From the NCBI GenBank assembly GCA_039707655.1, contig CM077673.1, positions 506,001 to 570,000 of the forward strand: a stretch of 64,000 nucleotides of DNA, in the 5' to 3' direction. This document shows, one piece after another, positions 1 to 10,803 of the stretch. Positions within the stretch are counted from its first letter, which is position 1. The number at the start of each line of letters is the position of its first letter. Below the pieces are notes generated by a model. The model saw nothing but the letters and a program-made list of their open reading frames with translations. It ran no database searches and was not told the DNA's origin. Source of the DNA: Elymus sibiricus. Lineage: Eukaryota; Streptophyta; Magnoliopsida; Poales; Poaceae. Both the position numbers and the translations under genes were made by a program.

Positions 1-1850
1 GGGGCCCTTCACTTAAAACAGAGAGGGGAAGAGAGAGCAGAGAGGGGAGGCGGCTCACCGGCGACGGCCGCCGGCGATCCTGACGGCGAGGGGGCTCGGA
101 GGGGACAGGAATGGATCAGGCTCGGAGCGGCGGTTCGCCCTGTACCCGTAGCTCAGTCGGAGGTGAACGGACGGCGTCGTCCCCTTCGTCTCCGGCGGCT
201 ACAGCTACGGTGGTCGACGGATCCGAGCGCTCCGGCGACAATCCTCCTGGGAAAAGGCTCGGGGGCACCTCTGGACCGCACTGATCTCACCAGAAAGCTC
301 AGGCTGGGCAATGGAGAGGTGGAGGGGGCTGGCGACGGGGATGGCTAGGCGGCGGAGCTCCGGCTGAGCTCGAGGCCAGAGGCCTCTCTGCCTTGGGGGT
401 CTGCTCTAGGCTTGCGATATGGTGAGGAAGGAGTGGGGTGGAGCAAGGAGGAGGGGCTGGAGGGGCTATAAATAGCCGGGAGGAGGCGGGCGGCGAGCTC
501 TCCCGAAGTGGCTCGATGCGGGCCATGGCGCCGGCAAGGTACGCCCCGCTGGCAGGCCGCTTGCGGGCGAGAAGACAGGAGAGGGCAGAGGCAATGAATG
601 CGGGAGGGGATGGCTCGGGGAAGAAGACGACGGCGCACTTGCTGTTCCCGCACGGGTGTCACAGTGCGGCAATGGTGTGGCGGCCGCCGGTTGCCTCTCC
701 GACGAGCTAGAGGGTTCCAGAGGGCTTAGGTGTCACCGGGGAACGCAGTCGGCATGCTCGGACACGGCTATGCTGCCTGAACGATCAGCTCCGACGAGAC
801 CCGAGCCCTGCGCAGCACAGAGCGCGGCGACAGGCATGCCAGCACCGTGCTCACCACGGTAGCTCATGTCCTCGGGCCACGTTGGGCTGGCTAAGTTTGT
901 CCAGCACGTCGACCTTTGATCCCTCAGATCACCTACAGCCCTGGTTTGGCAGGATTCAAGCAGAGATGAGAGAAACCATCAGCAACAGTTTCTGACAGAG
1001 AACTGGAGAGGGCTCTAGAGGCTTGGAGGGCAAGAGATAGAGCCAGAGAGAGAGTCTGGAGTGATCCACGATGGAAGGACTCCAGACTGGCCAAAAATCA
1101 GACAGAAAGAAAAAGAAATAAGCATAGCTCCTTTGAAAACCACCATTTGAATACAGAATGCAAAAGAGCTTGTGGCACTCAGCTAGTTGTTCTGCAGATA
1201 CTGAAACTGGGTGAAGATGAATAATTTAGGGTATAGAAGATGCTGTAAAAATTTCAAAGTCATCCCACATTTCCATCTACCACTTCCTTCACAAGGGTCT
1301 CAGATTTGCAGAAACTAAACAGAGTTCTACTGCTCAAAATTTGCATTTGACCAAATGATGTTTTTGCATATTGGGGCTATGCAAGGTGTCAAGAAGCTTA
1401 GGAAATTTTCTTGAAATTTTCTAAGACAAGAAAATAAGGGTTGCTTCACAATGGACAGATTCTGGCCAGAGATAAAATGATTATTCTGGCCAAAATTTTC
1501 CATTGGGCAGCAAAATGTTTTTGGTAAAAATGAACTACTGAGAGTATAACAAGGTCAGGAAAAAGTTTGGGAATTATTTGACCAACCAACTATGGGTTGC
1601 TTCACAAGCCCTAGTGTTGACCTAAATTCCCAAATTAATAAAAGACTTTTATAAAAAGATAAAATATTGCAGGACTATCCAGGAGAGGTAAGGCACAGGT
1701 TGTCAATAGATCAAGGGCTTTGGAGTTGCCAGAGAAATTTTAGCAAAGCATAGGTCAACTCCATGCAAAGGTTTCGAGAAATCCAATAAGTTGCAGATAG
1801 GATTCAAATGGTTTTGAAAAGAAAAAGTTGCAAAAATCCAGGGTGTCACA
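1..1850 (-). repeat. 3' LTR, first 1,850 bp (partial)
   Basis: This is the integrase-side LTR. On the minus strand it begins at 1,850 with TGTGACACCC and runs off the left end of the window. It aligns collinearly with 9,151-11,000. Comparing the two by eye I see about 25 substitutions and no indel, roughly 1.3-1.4 percent divergence. The part at about 50-900 is GC- and CpG-rich; the part at about 1,050-1,850 is AT-rich. The remaining 1.58 kb of this LTR, expected to match 7,572-9,150, is outside the window. Short reading frames here on either strand recur in both LTRs and look like by-products of the GC-rich composition. Confidence 0.95.
464..477. promoter_or_regulatory. Near-palindromic TATA element in the 3' LTR
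   Basis: The 14-mer ggctataaatagcc reads TATAAATA on the plus strand and TATTTATA on the minus strand, and is palindromic apart from the central A/T pair. It is identical to the copy at 9,614-9,627 in the 5' LTR. On the minus strand it could be the element's own U3 TATA box; on the plus strand it would drive antisense transcription into the element's integrase end. Promoter activity is inferred from sequence only. Confidence 0.4.
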
Positions 1851-3229
1851 AACCTACCCCCCTTAGGATGAATCTCGTCCTCGAGATTCGGTTGCTCAGG
1901 GAACAAATGTGGGTATGCAGATCTCAAGAAGTCTTCCCTTTCCCAGGTAGCCTCTTCCTCTGAGTGATGTTCCCACAGCACCTTATAGAATCGGATTACC
2001 TTACTCCTGGTGGTTCTTTCCATTTCATCCAGAATCTTAACAGGTCTTTCTTCATAGGTCAGATCTTTTGCCAGTTCCAATTCACTCATATCCGCTCGTT
2101 TGATTGGGGGTGCAATGCATTTTCTTAGCTGTGATATATGCAAGACATCATGCACGTTTGATAGCTCTGAGGGTAGTTCCAATTGATATGCCACTCTTCC
2201 TCTTCTGGCAATCACCGGGAATGGGCCTATATACCTTGGTGCAAGCTTTCCCCGAGTATTGAATCTCTTTATACCCTTCATCGGGGTTACTCGTAGATAT
2301 GCATATTCCCCGGGTTCGAAAGTCACTTCCCGGTGTTTAGGGTCATAGAAACTTTTCTGCCGAGACTTGGCTGCCCGAAGACGCTCCCGAATATCCTTTA
2401 CTTGTCTCTCAGCCTCGAGCATCAAGTCTGTACCAAAGATTCGGCTGTCTCCGGTCTGAGACCAGTTTAGGGGAGTGCGGCACTTCCGCCCATATAGTGC
2501 CTCAAATGGTGACATCTTCAAGCTTGCTTGGTAGATGTTGTTGTATGAGAACTCGGCATAGGGTAGACTGTCCTCCCATTTGGCTCCACGGTCAAGGACA
2601 CAGGATCGAAGCATATCCTCTAGTATCTGGTTCACCCTTTCCGTTTGCGCATCGGTCTGTGGGTGATATGCCGTGCTATGCCTCAGATCGGTGCCCAATG
2701 CTTGATGTAGGCGCAACCAAAATGCTGATGTAAACAGGGAACCTCGGTCGGACGTGATGGACTTAGGGACTCCATGGAGGCTGACTATCCGGGACACGTA
2801 AAGTTGTGCCAACTGGCTTGCATTGAGAGTGGTCCTTACCGGAAGGAAATGAGCCACTTTCGTAAGTGTGTCCACAATCACCCAAATGGCGTTGTTGCCC
2901 TTGACTGACTTAGGTAGTCCCACAATAAAGTCCATACAGATATCATCCCATTTCCATTGGGGTACTGGTAAAGGTTGCAGTAGCCCTGCAGGTTTCTGGT
3001 GTTCTGCTTTCACCCTGTTGCAAATGTCGCAGCAGGCGACATAATAGGCTATATCTCTTTGCAATCCTGGCCACCAAAAGGTCTCTCGCAGGTCCTGGTA
3101 CATTTTTGTTCCTCCAGGATGAATGGAATATGAGGACTCATGAGCTTCCTTGAGAATCTGCTGTCTCAAGTTATCTTGATCGGGCACGCATATCCGTTTT
3201 TCAAACCATACGGTGCCTTGATCATCCAC
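1703..3229 (-). pseudogene. Integrase with C-terminal chromodomain (pol 3' part, broken)
   Basis: Integrase inserts the double-stranded DNA copy into the host chromosome. In the 508-residue open stretch the HHCC zinc-binding motif is visible as H30, H37, C67 and C70. The catalytic triad is D100 (MDFIVGLP), D161 (SDRGS) and E197 (TDAQTER), with exactly 35 residues between the second D and the E. The usual plant motif TDGQTER here has A for G. A chromodomain follows at roughly residues 390-445 (KVIRFYKVLWEHH, EEATWERE, YPHLFPEQ); in chromoviruses this domain steers integration to particular chromatin. The first Met is not a true start: similarity continues upstream (KAKSFHV is readable just 5' in the same frame), and the link to RNase H is broken by stops at 3,394-3,396 and 3,361-3,363 and a frameshift at about 3,230-3,290. 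The frame passes the polypurine tract and ends about 145 bp inside the 3' LTR. Confidence 0.93.
1853..1864 (-). promoter_or_regulatory. Polypurine tract (plus-strand DNA primer)
   Basis: On the minus strand the purine run AAGGGGGGTAGG ends two bases before the 3' LTR start (TGTGACACCC at 1,850). This is the position and composition expected for the RNase-H-resistant primer of plus-strand DNA synthesis in LTR retrotransposons. The integrase reading frame passes straight through it. Confidence 0.85.
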
Positions 3230-3393
3230 ATGGAAAGACTTAGCCTTCCTTTCGAGATCAATTCTTTGATCTTCTTGATTTCCTGGTCTGGCTCTTGGGC
3301 CTTCTTAATTTCTTCCATAAGGGTGGGGGTAATTTCCAATGTGTCCGAGGTAGTTGGTCCTCATAGCACCATGTTGAGTTCGGCGAACTCTTC

Positions 3394-5409
3394 CTACAGT
3401 CTTGGATGCAGACCTACCATAAGTGCATTCACAGTGCTCTGCTTCCGACTGAGAGCATCTGCGACTACATTGGCCTTTCCTGGATGATAGTTTACCCCAA
3501 CGTCATAGTCCTTGACTAGCTCAAGCCATCTTCGTTGCCTGAGATTCAATTCAGGTTGTGTGAAGATATACTTGAGACTCTTATGGTCCGTGTATATCTC
3601 ACAGCGTTGACCAATGAGGTAATGCCTCCAAATTTTCAGAGCATGGACCACGGCTGCTAGCTCCAAATCATGGGTGGGGTAGTTCTCTTCATGGGGTCGT
3701 AGCTGTCTGGACGCATAGGCTACAACCTTCCCTTCTTGCATCAAAACGCAGCCAATACCTCGTCTGGAAGCATCGCAGTATATGTCAAAGCTTTTATGTA
3801 TGTCTGGAAGGACTAAAACTGGGGCTAAAGTGAGTCTGGTTTTCAATTCCTGAAAACTGCTGTCACATTCCGGTGTCCAGACAAACCTTTGATTCTTCTT
3901 GAGCAGCTCTGTCAGGGGCTTGGCTATCTTAGAGAAGCCTTCTATGAAACGTCGGTAGTAGCCGGCCAATCCCAAGAAACTACGGACCTCGGTTACTGAG
4001 ACTGGTGGCTTCCAGTTTAGTACCGCAGTTACCTTGCTGGGGTCAACGGCTACACCTTGGTCTGACAAAATGTGCCCCAAGAATCCTACCTCTTTTAGCC
4101 AGAATTCACACTTGCTGAATTTGGCATATAGGCGGTGTTCCCTTAGTCTCTCCAGAATGGTACGAAGGTGCTGCTTATGTTCCTCTTCGTTCTTGGAGTA
4201 TATTAGGATATCATCGATGAACACTACCACGAATTTATCCAAGAAGTCCATAAAGACTTTGTTCATCATGCTCATGAAGTAGGCCGGAGCATTTGTTAGT
4301 CCAAATGACATGACCGTAAACTCGTACAGTCCATAACGGGTAGTGAATGCTGTCTTGGGAATATCCTCCTTTCGAATCTTTAATTGATGGTATCCAGTTC
4401 TGAGGTCAATCTTAGAGAATACCCGAGCTCCATTCAGCTGGTCAAACAAATCATCTATGCGAGGGAGCGGGTACTTATTCTTAATGGTGACCACATTTAG
4501 CTGACGATAGTCTACGCACATGCGTAAACTTCCATCCTTCTTTTTGACAAAGAGCACTGGTGATCCCCAAGGTGAGACACTTGGGCGAATATACCCCTTC
4601 TGCAACAGTTCATCCAGTTGCTTCTTTAGCTCAGCTAACTCTGGTCCTGGCATGCGGTAGTATTTCTTATAAATAGCAGCGGTGCCGGGTACTACTTCAA
4701 TTGTAAACTCCAACTCCCGGTCAGGCGGCATCCCTGGTAATTCCTCAGGAAACACATCGGGAAATTCACAAACTACCGGAATTAAGTTCCTATCCGTGGC
4801 GGTAGCTTGATATGCCATTCCCTTCTTTGATTTCATAGAGCTGGCAAGGAATTGCACCACTTGCCCCATTGGGTTGGTCAATGTCACTGTTCTGCTGGCA
4901 CAATTTATGCATACTTGGTGCGGTGCCAACCAGTCCATTCCCAATATCACATCAAGCCCCGAAGGTTCAATGGCAATGAGTGCAGCTGGGAACTTAACTC
5001 CATGAATCATAATTTCCAGATCTTTATAGATCAGGTTGGTTTTGAGCAGGGAGCCAGGGGATTGTACCACCATGGTTTTGTCCAAAAGCGATGAAGAAAA
5101 TTTGTGCGAGGTGGCAAAACTTCTTGAAATAAACGAGTGGGAAGCCCCAGAATCAAATAGAATAAATGCAGGTATGTTGTTAACAGGGAACATACCGAAT
5201 ACCACTTCTGGGGTTCCGCAGGCTTCTTCGGCAGAAATGTGATGGACACGTCCATGGCAGACGTTATTGTTGGGGCGACGTCCAATGTTGTTAACTTGAG
5301 GCTTGTTGTCGGTGGATGACTTCCCCACATTGGTGGGACACTGTTTAGCGTAGTGCCCACTCTGGCCGCATGCGAAGCAAGTATTGTTGCGGCGGCAATC
5401 TTCCATCAC
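3394..5409 (-). pseudogene. Zinc knuckle, aspartic protease, reverse transcriptase and RNase H (pol 5' part)
   Basis: This open stretch of 671 codons carries, in order, a CCHC zinc knuckle (C11, C14, H19, C24; nucleocapsid end of gag), an aspartic protease with active-site D86 in DSGASHSF, a reverse transcriptase at roughly residues 240-480 with the FIDD box (F397-D400), and RNase H at roughly 540-660 starting at D546 (DIYCDAS) and reaching [14 protein letters not shown]. These enzymes process the polyprotein and copy the RNA genome into DNA. The first codon is GTG and follows an interrupted frame: gag upstream is in the same frame but separated by TAG stops at 5,470-5,472 and 5,434-5,436. 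The stretch ends at a TAG at 3,394-3,396, where the frame should continue into integrase. All motifs look intact, so the damage is recent and mostly point mutations. Confidence 0.95.
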
Positions 5410-5469
5410 GGGTTGTTTGCCAAAGGTTTTGGTCTAATCCACTGTCTTGTTATTGTTGCCACCATTGCT

Positions 5470-6339
5470 CTAGGTAGGCTTGTACCCTGAAGTACCTGGC
5501 TGCCAAGTACGTGGCTTCTGCGCAAACGGCTCCCGGTTGTCCTTCTTAGGTTCAAACTTCCTCTTAAGGTTGTCCGCTCTAGACTTATGCTCCCTTTCGG
5601 CTATAAAAGCCTTGTCTACCAGTGTCTGAAAGTTGGGAAAATCTAGCATGCATAGCTGACAACGGAGAGAGTGGTTCAGTCCTCCCAGGAACCGGTCTAT
5701 CTTTCTCTCCTCGGTGGCCACATCATAAGTAGAGTATCGTGACAGGTTGTTGAACTTGTTAAGGTACTCAGCTACTGACATGCCTCCTTGGGTCAGTGCC
5801 AGGAACTCCCTTTGCTTCACCTTTATAATGCTGGTGGGAATATGATATTTGCGGAACAATTCCTTAAACTTTTCCCAAGTAATCTCTTCCTCAGAAGACC
5901 ATGTTGCCTTGACATTATCCCACCATATGGCGGCTGGCCCTTCCAGGTAATGAGTGGCAAATGGAACCTTATCAGAATCCTCACAGCGAGCTATTTCCAA
6001 CTTCTTTTCTATGGTCCTTAACCAGTCATATGCTTCTATCGGATCCACGGCTTGACCAAAGTTGGGTGGCTTTGTGCGCTGGAAATCAGACAGCTTGGAG
6101 TGGGATCCATTGTGATTGTTGTTCTGACCTACCATTGTCTGCACACTCTTCAATAGTTCCATAAGGTCCTGATTTCTCTTTTCCTCAAACATTCTCATGA
6201 TCTGATCAGTAGTAGGTGCTTGGGGTGGTGGAGGTGGTAAATCTTCTGGTGCTTGACCTGCTTGTCTGGCTGATCGACGGACAGGGGTTCCATCGCCGCC
6301 ATGGCTACCACTTCTCCTCATCCTAAATTTGTTCCCCAT
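5470..6339 (-). pseudogene. Gag capsid protein (separated from its zinc knuckle by stops)
   Basis: Gag forms the virus-like particle. The 289-residue frame starts at ATG 6,337-6,339 (MGNKFRMRR), with a basic, proline-rich N-terminus and then a typical plant gypsy gag core: ATHYLEGPAAIWWDNV at about residues 128-143, ITWEKFKELFRKYHIP just after it, and EERKIDRFLGGL further on. It stops at TAG 5,470-5,472. The following codons stay in the same frame, meet a second TAG at 5,434-5,436, and then enter the CCHC zinc knuckle, so gag and pol were originally one continuous frame. Both stops could be C-to-T transitions in the coding strand. As it stands the product would lack its nucleic-acid-binding knuckle. 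Confidence 0.92.
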
Positions 6340-6558
6340 TGCAAAATACCGAATCGATGAGCAACATCCAGAGGGAAAGCATGGTTATATGGCCCCAAAA
6401 GGGATAAGAAAGAAAAACGATGAAAGCAATCCACATAATTATACAAAATAACCCAACATCATACATGGCAAGCTAGAAGGGGGAATAATATAGATAGACT
6501 GCTCACACGACAGTTGACATATGCAAAGGATGCATGCTCAACAACTCTAGCCTCCACT
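6340..6558 (-). other. Spacer between ORF0 and gag
   Basis: About 220 bp of AT-leaning sequence between the ORF0 stop at 6,559 and the gag ATG at 6,339. I see no conserved motif. It has the position of an internal leader or intercistronic region; how gag is translated downstream of ORF0 cannot be read from the sequence. Confidence 0.6.
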
Positions 6559-7395
6559 CTAGTGGCGCTGGTGGCACGAGCACTGCCAAACCACCGGCTC
6601 CTCGCCATCTGATCCTGAATCCGAGTCGGAACTGATGATCTGAATCTCATCCTCCGGATCAACGGAAACACGACGACGCTGCTGGGACGGCTCTCCCTCT
6701 GGAGTAGAAGGAGCACGACGCCTCAGCATCGGAGCTGCTGGGGTGGCAAGAAGGGAGGCCCACTCAGCAGGGGTCTCACGACGGCTACCAGACGGAACAC
6801 CAGGTGGCACGGCAGAGGTGGGAAAAGCCTCAAATCTGGGTGGAGGTGGAACTGGGGGTGGATGCAGGGGTGGATGGATAGTCTGAGGTGGAGATGGCAC
6901 TGGAGTTACGGCTGCAAGCGCCGCTAACACACGAGACAACTCCTCAGCCAGGGATATGATCGTACGATAGCTGGCGTTCAGATAACGAGACAGCACAGCC
7001 GTCGCACGGTCACATGCCGGGTCAACAGGAGTGAAAATGACTCGCCCTGTCGTAGGCGACAGGGTGGGATAATAGAGGTAACCTGGATGAGTCTACATCT
7101 CAACCTCGTGAAAGCGCAAATCAGTGAGAACTTCCATTGCGGCAAACTCAATCGCCAAGTCCGGAGTGGAAGCCGTCCCGCCCTTGGTAGAACGAGAGTA
7201 GCAGCCCAACTCCAAGCTCGCGATCATGAAAGCCTCTGCATGGTACTCGTATACTGACTCAGCAAGCTGCTCCCGGAACACCTGGTACACTGGGTCTTCA
7301 CCATGAGGATATAGTCGCAGCCAGACATTCCGGAGCAGTCCTGGAAAGGTGGAGGGTGCAGGCTCATACGGGTAATGGAATGGAACTGGTGCCAT
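6559..7395 (-). pseudogene. ORF0: extra frame between primer site and gag, one internal TAG
   Basis: Two open stretches (7,395-7,093, 100 codons, and 6,996-6,559, 145 codons) lie in one frame. The sequence between them is open apart from one TAG at 7,093-7,095, so together they make a frame of about 278 codons. The start is ATG 7,393-7,395, directly preceded by an in-frame stop. The N-terminal part has a globular-looking stretch (FPGLLRNVWLRLYPHGEDP). The middle is proline-rich (HPPPVPPPPRF), followed by an arginine-rich patch (MLRRRAPSTP, QQRRRVSVDP). The C-terminus is acidic with EIQIISSDSDSGSDGEE, which resembles a SUMO-interacting motif. Extra frames upstream of gag are known in some grass gypsy elements (I recall an orf0 described for rice RIRE3-type elements), but I cannot assign a function. 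A coding role is inferred from length and position. Confidence 0.7.
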
Positions 7396-7554
7396 CTACA
7401 CTCACAAGACCACCATTAGCAAAATAATGAACTATGATGCATGCCATGCAGCAATCAAATGCAACAATCAAATGCAGCAATCAGATGCAACTCAGGATCC
7501 TATACTAATCGCGGTGCTAGCGCTGGCTAACTAGGGTATCCTACAGTCAGCCTG
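7396..7554 (-). other. 5' untranslated leader between primer site and ORF0
   Basis: About 160 bp with no open frame. It holds a short tandem repeat at 7,448-7,486 made of three 13-bp units (gcagcaatcaaat and two one-base variants). A leader in this place usually carries the packaging and dimerisation signals of an LTR element, but none can be recognised by sequence. Confidence 0.6.
7448..7486. repeat. Three 13-bp tandem units in the element leader
   Basis: The units start at 7,448, 7,461 and 7,474; the second and third each differ from the first by one base. A fourth partial unit (gcaact) follows. Likely replication slippage; no function is assigned. Confidence 0.85.
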
Positions 7555-7566
7555 GCTCTGATACCA
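7555..7566 (-). promoter_or_regulatory. Primer-binding site for initiator Met tRNA
   Basis: The minus strand reads TGGTATCAGAGC, the standard plant retrotransposon site complementary to the 3' end of tRNA-iMet. It begins five bases (acgct) after the 5' LTR end at 7,572. It sets the start of minus-strand DNA synthesis and confirms that the element is transcribed on the minus strand. Confidence 0.95.
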
Positions 7567-7670
7567 AGCGTTGTGGCACCCCGGCTCAGAGAACCGGGTT
7601 ACCAGCATTTCCAGCCCAAGGATCATGTCCTCTGGAAATACTCAACAACTTGGAACAGAACTGAACAGAC

Positions 7671-7676
7671 TTTATT
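7671..7676 (-). terminator. Candidate polyadenylation signal AATAAA
   Basis: The minus strand reads AATAAA about 100 bp before the inner end of the LTR, a place where the signal for 3'-end formation could lie. Plant poly(A) signals are degenerate, so this is a suggestion based on position only. Confidence 0.35.
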
Positions 7677-8255
7677 GATAGGATACGGGTACAAGCTCAT
7701 ATATTACAATGGTGACGAGGCCAAAGGCACCCTCAGTGCTATGACAGTATCCACATTATTTATGTCACACACAGGGCCTCGGAACACCAATAACTCCTAC
7801 TGCGTAGCGGAACATAGCGCAAGTCCATCCACAGGGACGCTGCTGTGGATACGTCTTAGTTAGCATAGCCAGCACCTTCAGGACCTCCGTCCTAAGATTC
7901 TCCTGCATCTGGCATGATACGCCAGGTGAGTACTTTGAATGTACTCGCAAGCTCACGACAACCAAGAAATGCAGCAAACAATAACACAACACAATATATA
8001 TAGATCCATTATCATGCACTTACGGTACTGAGCATCAACTTACTCTCAGGGTGGTCTCACAACCCTCGGAATACTCACCGAGTACTCCCGTCATGAGATG
8101 AGTTCTTCCATCATTAATATTATTAACTTGGTTGATCGGCTACTGAGGTCTGAACGGGTCGTCCATTACCGTGGACACGGCTATTCGAATAGATTTGACA
8201 CTCTGCAGAGGTTGCACACTTTACCCACACCATGGAGTTCCTCCCTCATCCAGTC

Positions 8256-8301
8256 CCTTGGAACTTGTCCCACAGGATCCTTGGAACTCGTCCCATAGGA
8301 G
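8256..8301. repeat. 23-bp tandem duplication inside the LTR
   Basis: Units at 8,256-8,278 and 8,279-8,301 share the core ccttggaact-gtccca-agga with three mismatches. The duplicate in the 3' LTR is outside the window, so it cannot be tested whether the duplication predates this insertion. Confidence 0.85.
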
Positions 8302-9613
8302 TGGACTAGGACATCTCCAAAGAAACCTGCCTGACCCATGACTCTTTCATCGTACCTCCGGCACTTTTCCTCCCCTAGAGGTCAGCCTTGGGTGGCCCCT
8401 GTGTCCTCTTGACACCTGCCACCGTCGTGGCCACGACCCAAACGGGGTCAAACTGTCCCAAACGGGGACGCCGGCACCAACTCAACTGGCCCACAGGGTT
8501 ATCACCGCTTACCTGATCAGGGTAGCATGCCATGCACAACCCTCCCTGTATGGAGGTATCGATGAAAGATCACGCAATCAGACCCGGTCAAGGCCGTCCC
8601 ATACCGGCAAATGTGGTTGCACGATGTTCCCAGACAGGTGGCTCGAGATCAACCACTAAGTTTATAGTTAATGTATGTGGTGAAATATGGTCTTGAGCAT
8701 CATTTAATATTATGGAATAAACCTACTCATAATAATTAACCTATTGCATATGAAAATGCAATGCTATTGAAATGCATGCACAAAATGGGTATCATGGCTT
8801 GCCTTGACTTGTTGGGTAGCTTGGGCACTCTTGATCTTCAAAAGCACCAAAGTCTCCTTCTGAAAACATTTTCAAACATATTTTGCAAATGTCACATAAT
8901 GCCATTTGTCAACCAAATATTCTATAGAGATTGGAAAAATGTAAAACTTGTTCATAAAATAAAGGGTTTTATCAGGAACACAGTGCAAAAAGAATCAGGT
9001 CAGTTAGATTTTCCTATAAAAAGTTATTCACGGTCAAAGTTGCTGGTTAAATCTGAAAAAACAAAAACAGAAAAACCAGAGAAGGGGCGACGTCGAAGCG
9101 TATTTGGCCCTGTACGCCTCCACTTACCGAACCGGTAAGTCACTGACCGTGGGGCCCTTCACTTAAAACAGAGAGGGGAAGAGAGAGCAGAGAGGGGAGG
9201 CGGCTCACCGGCGACGGCCGCCGGCGATCCTGACGGCGAGGGGGCTCGGAGGGGACAGGAATGGATCGGGCTCGGAGCGGCGGTCCGCCCTGTACCCGTA
9301 GCTCAGTCGGAGGTGAACGGACGGCGTCGTCCCCTTCGTCTCCGGCGGCTACAGCTACGGTGGTCGACGGATCCGAGCGCTCCGGCGACAATCCTCCTGG
9401 GAAAAGGCTCGGGGGCACCTCTGGACCGCACTGATCTCACCAGAAAGCTCAGGCTGGGCAATGGAGCGGTGGAGGGGGCTGGCGACGGGGATGGCTAGGC
9501 GGCGGAGCTCCAGCTAAGCTCGAGGCCAGAGGCCTCTCTGCCTTGGGGGTCTGCTCTAGGCTTGCGATATGGGGAAGAAGGAGTGGGGTGGAGCAAGGAG
9601 GAGGGGCTGGAGG

Positions 9614-9627
9614 GGCTATAAATAGCC
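9614..9627. promoter_or_regulatory. Near-palindromic TATA element in the 5' LTR
   Basis: The 14-mer ggctataaatagcc sits in a very GC-rich setting. The minus-strand reading (TATTTATA) has the right orientation to start the retrotransposon genomic RNA. The plus-strand reading (TATAAATA) is the better TATA match and points away from the element, through 1.4 kb of LTR and into the satellite from 11,001. Which direction is used cannot be told from sequence. Confidence 0.45.
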
Positions 9628-10795
9628 GGGAGGAGGCGGGCGGCGAGCTCTCCCGAAGCGGCTCGATGCGGGCCATGGCGCCGGCAAGGTACGCCCCGCT
9701 GGCTGGCCGCTTGCGGGCGAGAAGACAGGAGAGGGCAGAGGCAATGAATGCGGGAGGGGATGGCTCGGGGAAGAAGACGACGGCGCACTTGCTGTTCCCG
9801 CACGGGTGTCACAGTGCGGCAATGGCGTGGCGGCCGCCGGTTGCCTCTCCGACGAGCTAGATGGTTCCAGAGGGCTTAGGTGTCACCGGGGAACGCAGTC
9901 GGCATGCTCGGACACGGCTATGCTGCCTGAACGATCAGCTCCGACGAGACCCGAGCCCTGCGCAGCACAGAGCGCGGCAACAGGCATGCCAGCACCGTGC
10001 TCACCACGGTAGCTCATGTCCTCGGGCCACGTTGGGCTGGCTAAGTTTGTCCAGCACGTCGACCTTTGATCCCTCAGATCACCTACAGCCCTGGTTTGGC
10101 AGGATTCAAGCAGAGATGAGAGAAACCATCAGCAACAGCTTCTGACAGAGAACTGGAGAGGGCTCTAGAGGCTTGGAGGGCAAGAGATAGAGCCAGAGAG
10201 AGAGTCTGGAGTGATGCACGATGGAAGGACTCCAGACTGGCCAAAAATCAGACAGAAAGAAAAAGAAATAAGCATAGCTCCTTTGAAAACCACCATTTGA
10301 CTACAGAATGCAAAAGAGCTTGTGGCACTCAGCTAGTTGTTCTGCAGATACTGAAACTGGGTGAAGATGAATAATTTAGGGTATAGAAGATGCTGTAAAA
10401 ATTTCAAAGTCATCCCACATCTCCATCTACCACTTCCTTCACAAGGGTCTCAGATTTGCAGAAACTAAACAGAGTTCTACTGCTCAAAATTTGCATTTTG
10501 CCAAATGATGTTTTTGCATATTGGGGCTATGCAAGGTGTCAAGAAGCTAAGGAAATTTTCTTGAAATTTTCTAAGACAAGAAAATAAGGGTTGCTTCATA
10601 ATGGACAGATTCTGGCCAGAGATAAAATGATTATTCTGGCCAAAATTTTCCATTGGGCAGCAAAATGTTTTTGGTAAAAATGAACTATTGAGAGTATAAC
10701 AAGGTCAGGAAAAAGTTTGGGAATTATTTGACCAACCAACTATGGGTTGCTTCACAAGCCCTAGTGTTGACCTAAATTCCCAAATTAATAAAAGA

Positions 10796-10803
10796 CTTTT
10801 ATA
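10796..10803 (-). promoter_or_regulatory. Alternative TATA-like element in AT-rich U3
   Basis: The minus strand reads TATAAAAG inside the palindrome ttttataaaa, about 200 bp into the LTR. It is an alternative core promoter, but it lies in generally AT-rich DNA where such matches arise by chance. The same sequence is present in the 3' LTR at 1,646-1,653. Confidence 0.2.

Noticed and set aside
163..1020. Plus- and minus-strand short frames in the GC-rich LTR part (and again at 9,313-10,145)
   Set aside because: GC-rich DNA has few stops by chance. The frames overlap on several strands and phases, have low-complexity products and lie inside an LTR.
2497..5242. Plus-strand frames across the gag-pol region
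   Set aside because: They are shadows of the well-supported minus-strand enzymes and show no domain of their own.
8761..9138. A 125-codon plus-strand frame in the LTR
   Set aside because: Antisense within the 5' LTR, with no recognisable domain; the corresponding part of the 3' LTR is outside the window, so conservation cannot be tested.
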